The position numbers and the translations under genes are program-made. Positions 62,129 to 64,000 of a DNA stretch of 64,000 bases are shown one piece after another. The stretch is from Rodentibacter genomosp. 2. Its GTDB lineage: Bacteria; Pseudomonadota; Gammaproteobacteria; Enterobacterales; Pasteurellaceae. Location: NCBI GenBank assembly GCA_001999425.1, contig MLHP01000013.1, positions 124,001-188,000 of the forward strand, read 5' to 3'. The notes beneath the pieces were generated by a model that worked only from the letters and a program-made list of their open reading frames with translations, was not told where the DNA came from and did no database searches. The first letter of the stretch is position 1, and each line of letters opens with the position of its first letter.

Positions 62129-62950
62129 ATGAACAGTAAACTCAAACTTTCCACTAAACTTTCCCCAAACGGAAAAACCCAACTTGCTGAATATTTTGCC
62201 ACACCGCCCTTTAAGGTGATGGTTTTAGCCAACTATTCGGGTATTTGGCAGCAGGGATTGAATGCCATGCAAATGTCGTCTTCCCCCGGTGTGTTGGGTG
62301 GGGATCGATTGGATATTCAAATTTCTCTGGCAAAATTAACCGCACTTTCGCTCAATACTCAGGCGTTTACCCGTGTTCAATCGATGAATGTGGGCAACTG
62401 TGCCGAACAAATTACACAAATTCATTTGGCAGAGCAAAGCCGTTTATTCTATTTACCTCATCCCTTAGTGTTACATAAAGATTCTGCTTTTAAACAGAAA
62501 ACCTTAATTGAAATGTGTGAAAAGACCGAGCTTATTTATGGTGAGATTATCGCTGTTGGGCGAGTGTTGAATGATGAACGTTTTGCTTTTAGACAATTTT
62601 CATCTCATTTGAAAATTTATGTGCGGCAAAATGACGGAAAAAAACGACCGCTGGTATCGGATTGCCTTCAATGGCAGCCCTCTGCAATGAATCTCACCGC
62701 ATTAAGCCAAATGGAAAATTATTCTCATCAAGGCTCATTAATCTATCTAAACTTAGCTAAAAGTGCGGTTGAATTGAAGGCTATTTTACAAGTGATCCAC
62801 ACACAAATTGCCGAAGAAAAAAATCTGTTGGTTGGTGCTTCGCTCCTGAACGAGGGAGGCATTATGCTTCGTGTTCTCGGACATTGTGCCGAACAAATAC
62901 AAATGCTTTTTCAAGAAATCGCTCAACGTTTTCCAACAGAAAACCAATAA
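62129..62950 (+). CDS. ureH: Urease accessory protein UreH (UreD)
   Basis: UreH/UreD docks on urease and conducts nickel in the UreDFG complex. The 273-residue product has SSPGVLGGDRLDIQISL (about 51-67) and the family's QNDGKKRPL loop. It holds two in-gene uptake signals (read as TAL and SAV). It is the last gene of the operon. Confidence 0.96.
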   Translation: MNSKLKLSTKLSPNGKTQLAEYFATPPFKVMVLANYSGIWQQGLNAMQMSSSPGVLGGDRLDIQISLAKLTALSLNTQAFTRVQSMNVGNCAEQITQIHLAEQSRLFYLPHPLVLHKDSAFKQKTLIEMCEKTELIYGEIIAVGRVLNDERFAFRQFSSHLKIYVRQNDGKKRPLVSDCLQWQPSAMNLTALSQMENYSHQGSLIYLNLAKSAVELKAILQVIHTQIAEEKNLLVGASLLNEGGIMLRVLGHCAEQIQMLFQEIAQRFPTENQ

Positions 62951-62953
62951 AAT

Positions 62954-62979
62954 GGGTAGATTGCTCTACCCTATTTTCT
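62954..62979 (+). terminator. Urease operon terminator
   Basis: GGGTAGA and TCTACCC pair around TTGC, followed by TATTTTCTAT. It lies three bases past the ureH stop and just before the cdd stop. Confidence 0.85.
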
Positions 62980-63856
62980 ATACGCCCACATATTCCAATT
63001 CGGGTAAATTTAAAGCCCGTAAAAGTTGCTCTGCCATACTTTTATGGCTCAAATTTACCGCCCGTTCAGCCATCACAATACGCTGAATATCCTCGAGCTT
63101 TTTATTATTGAGATAAACGAAATTCAAAGCAGTCTGTAATGCAGGCAAACTTGGATTAAACGCCGCATTTTCCGCATATTGTCCGCTAACCATTACGCCA
63201 TTTTTAAACAATATCGCAATACCATGCGGACTTTCGGAATAAGGACAATGGGATTGATTTGCAGCTAAAATCGCTTGATTAATCAATTCATCGGAAGCAT
63301 TAGCGATCAAACGGTGATCTTCTTTTGCTAATAAAGGTGTCGTGATATTTAAATCTTTCGGCCCAAAAGAATCCGGCAAATAATTCTGCAAAGGATTATT
63401 AAAACGATGAGGAAGGTGGATACTTAAACGTTCTGCGCCATGCAACTCATTCATAAATTGGCGACAATGACCACAAGGCGTATAATTCACCACCACATCA
63501 GTAATGCGTTTTTCACCACGCAACCAGGCATGGCTAATAGCACTTTGTTCCGCATGAATGGTTTGCTGAATCGCCGTATCGGCAAACTCCTGATTCGCAC
63601 CAAAGTAAAAATCACCCTGTTCGCCAATCGCTATCGCGCCCACGTTGAAATGGGAAATTGCGGTATGACTGTAACAAGCCGCGACGGGAAGCAAATACAT
63701 TGCCAACGCCAAAGGCTTATAATCAAAATCCCGACAAAGCCGTGCGACTTGTTGATGATTTAAAAAACCAGCCCACTGCCCTTCTTCAAGTTTTTTGATA
63801 ATTGCTTGATTGAGAGCAATATCTAATGGCAATACATTTTTAATTAATTCCTGCAT
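62978..63856 (-). CDS. cdd: Cytidine deaminase
   Basis: Cdd deaminates cytidine and deoxycytidine. The 292-residue product is the long two-domain form: catalytic [10 protein letters not shown] (about 102-111) and PCGHCRQF (about 128-135) hold the zinc ligands and catalytic Glu. The C-terminal domain is the non-catalytic repeat. Convergent with the urease operon. Confidence 0.97.
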   Translation of the reverse strand: MQELIKNVLPLDIALNQAIIKKLEEGQWAGFLNHQQVARLCRDFDYKPLALAMYLLPVAACYSHTAISHFNVGAIAIGEQGDFYFGANQEFADTAIQQTIHAEQSAISHAWLRGEKRITDVVVNYTPCGHCRQFMNELHGAERLSIHLPHRFNNPLQNYLPDSFGPKDLNITTPLLAKEDHRLIANASDELINQAILAANQSHCPYSESPHGIAILFKNGVMVSGQYAENAAFNPSLPALQTALNFVYLNNKKLEDIQRIVMAERAVNLSHKSMAEQLLRALNLPELEYVGV

Positions 63857-64000
63857 ATTCTCTCCTTAAAAAACATTTTGAAATTTAACCGCACTTATTG
63901 TAGATCAAAATCAGACTAATCAATCGCTTATTTATAAGATTTGTTAAAAAGATCAGAAGCTAAGCACGGCGGACATTTGTTAATTAATCGTAAAACCTTT

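Overview
The window is a gene-dense, AT-rich piece of a Pasteurellaceae chromosome. The nine-base uptake signal AAGTGCGGT (or its complement ACCGCACTT) occurs dozens of times, both in genes and as inverted pairs that form intergenic terminators. This is the Haemophilus influenzae-type signal, so the host belongs with Haemophilus, Aggregatibacter or Pasteurella. Several runs (sspA-rpsI-rplM-metF, pheS-pheT-ihfA-nlpC, ftsH-folP-glmM-sixA, urease then cdd) have gene content I associate with H. influenzae; the species is not determined.

Layout: 1-11.8 kb holds housekeeping genes for ribosomal proteins, folate/methionine metabolism, Phe- and Asn-tRNA synthetases, IHF-alpha, SohB and carbonic anhydrase. 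11.8-26.2 kb holds cell-envelope and RNA-maintenance genes (LEA-like lipoprotein, GlmM, FolP, FtsH, RlmE, YhbY, GreA, DacB). It continues with a small accessory cluster (phytase-like protein, SDR, exported CMD-cupin fusion, DUF2255, LysR). RNase P RNA lies at 26.3-26.6 kb on the minus strand. 26.8-42.3 kb holds Kdo synthesis (kdsD-kdsC), a sirtuin lacking the zinc cysteines, adenosine deaminase, ApbC and MetG. It also has a copper/tellurite pair (cueO-tehB) behind a MerR-type promoter, dapD, an unlisted 26-residue membrane protein, purR, ppc and the YciU DNA-mimic protein. 42.3-50.1 kb is a transport region: CytX-like permease, LysO, then a siderophore-scavenging locus (SIP reductase, RhtX/FptX-type permease, PchR-like regulator, divergent TonB-dependent receptor). 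50.2-56.2 kb holds pepN, purE-purK and aspC. 56.4-63 kb is a urease operon (urea transporter, ureABC, ureEFGH) ended by a clear terminator; convergent cdd follows.

The coding content is mostly recognisable. The less ordinary signals are in the spacers: a 264-bp inverted-repeat element lying between the PUR box/promoter and purE; two mutually exclusive hairpins controlling access to the Shine-Dalgarno of a six-codon ORF between ureC and ureE; a 19-bp-spacer MerR-type promoter before cueO-tehB; a TA-flanked inverted-repeat element after can; and four consecutive hairpins between rnpB and kdsD. All functional statements rest on reading the sequence and on family knowledge; no database searches were possible.
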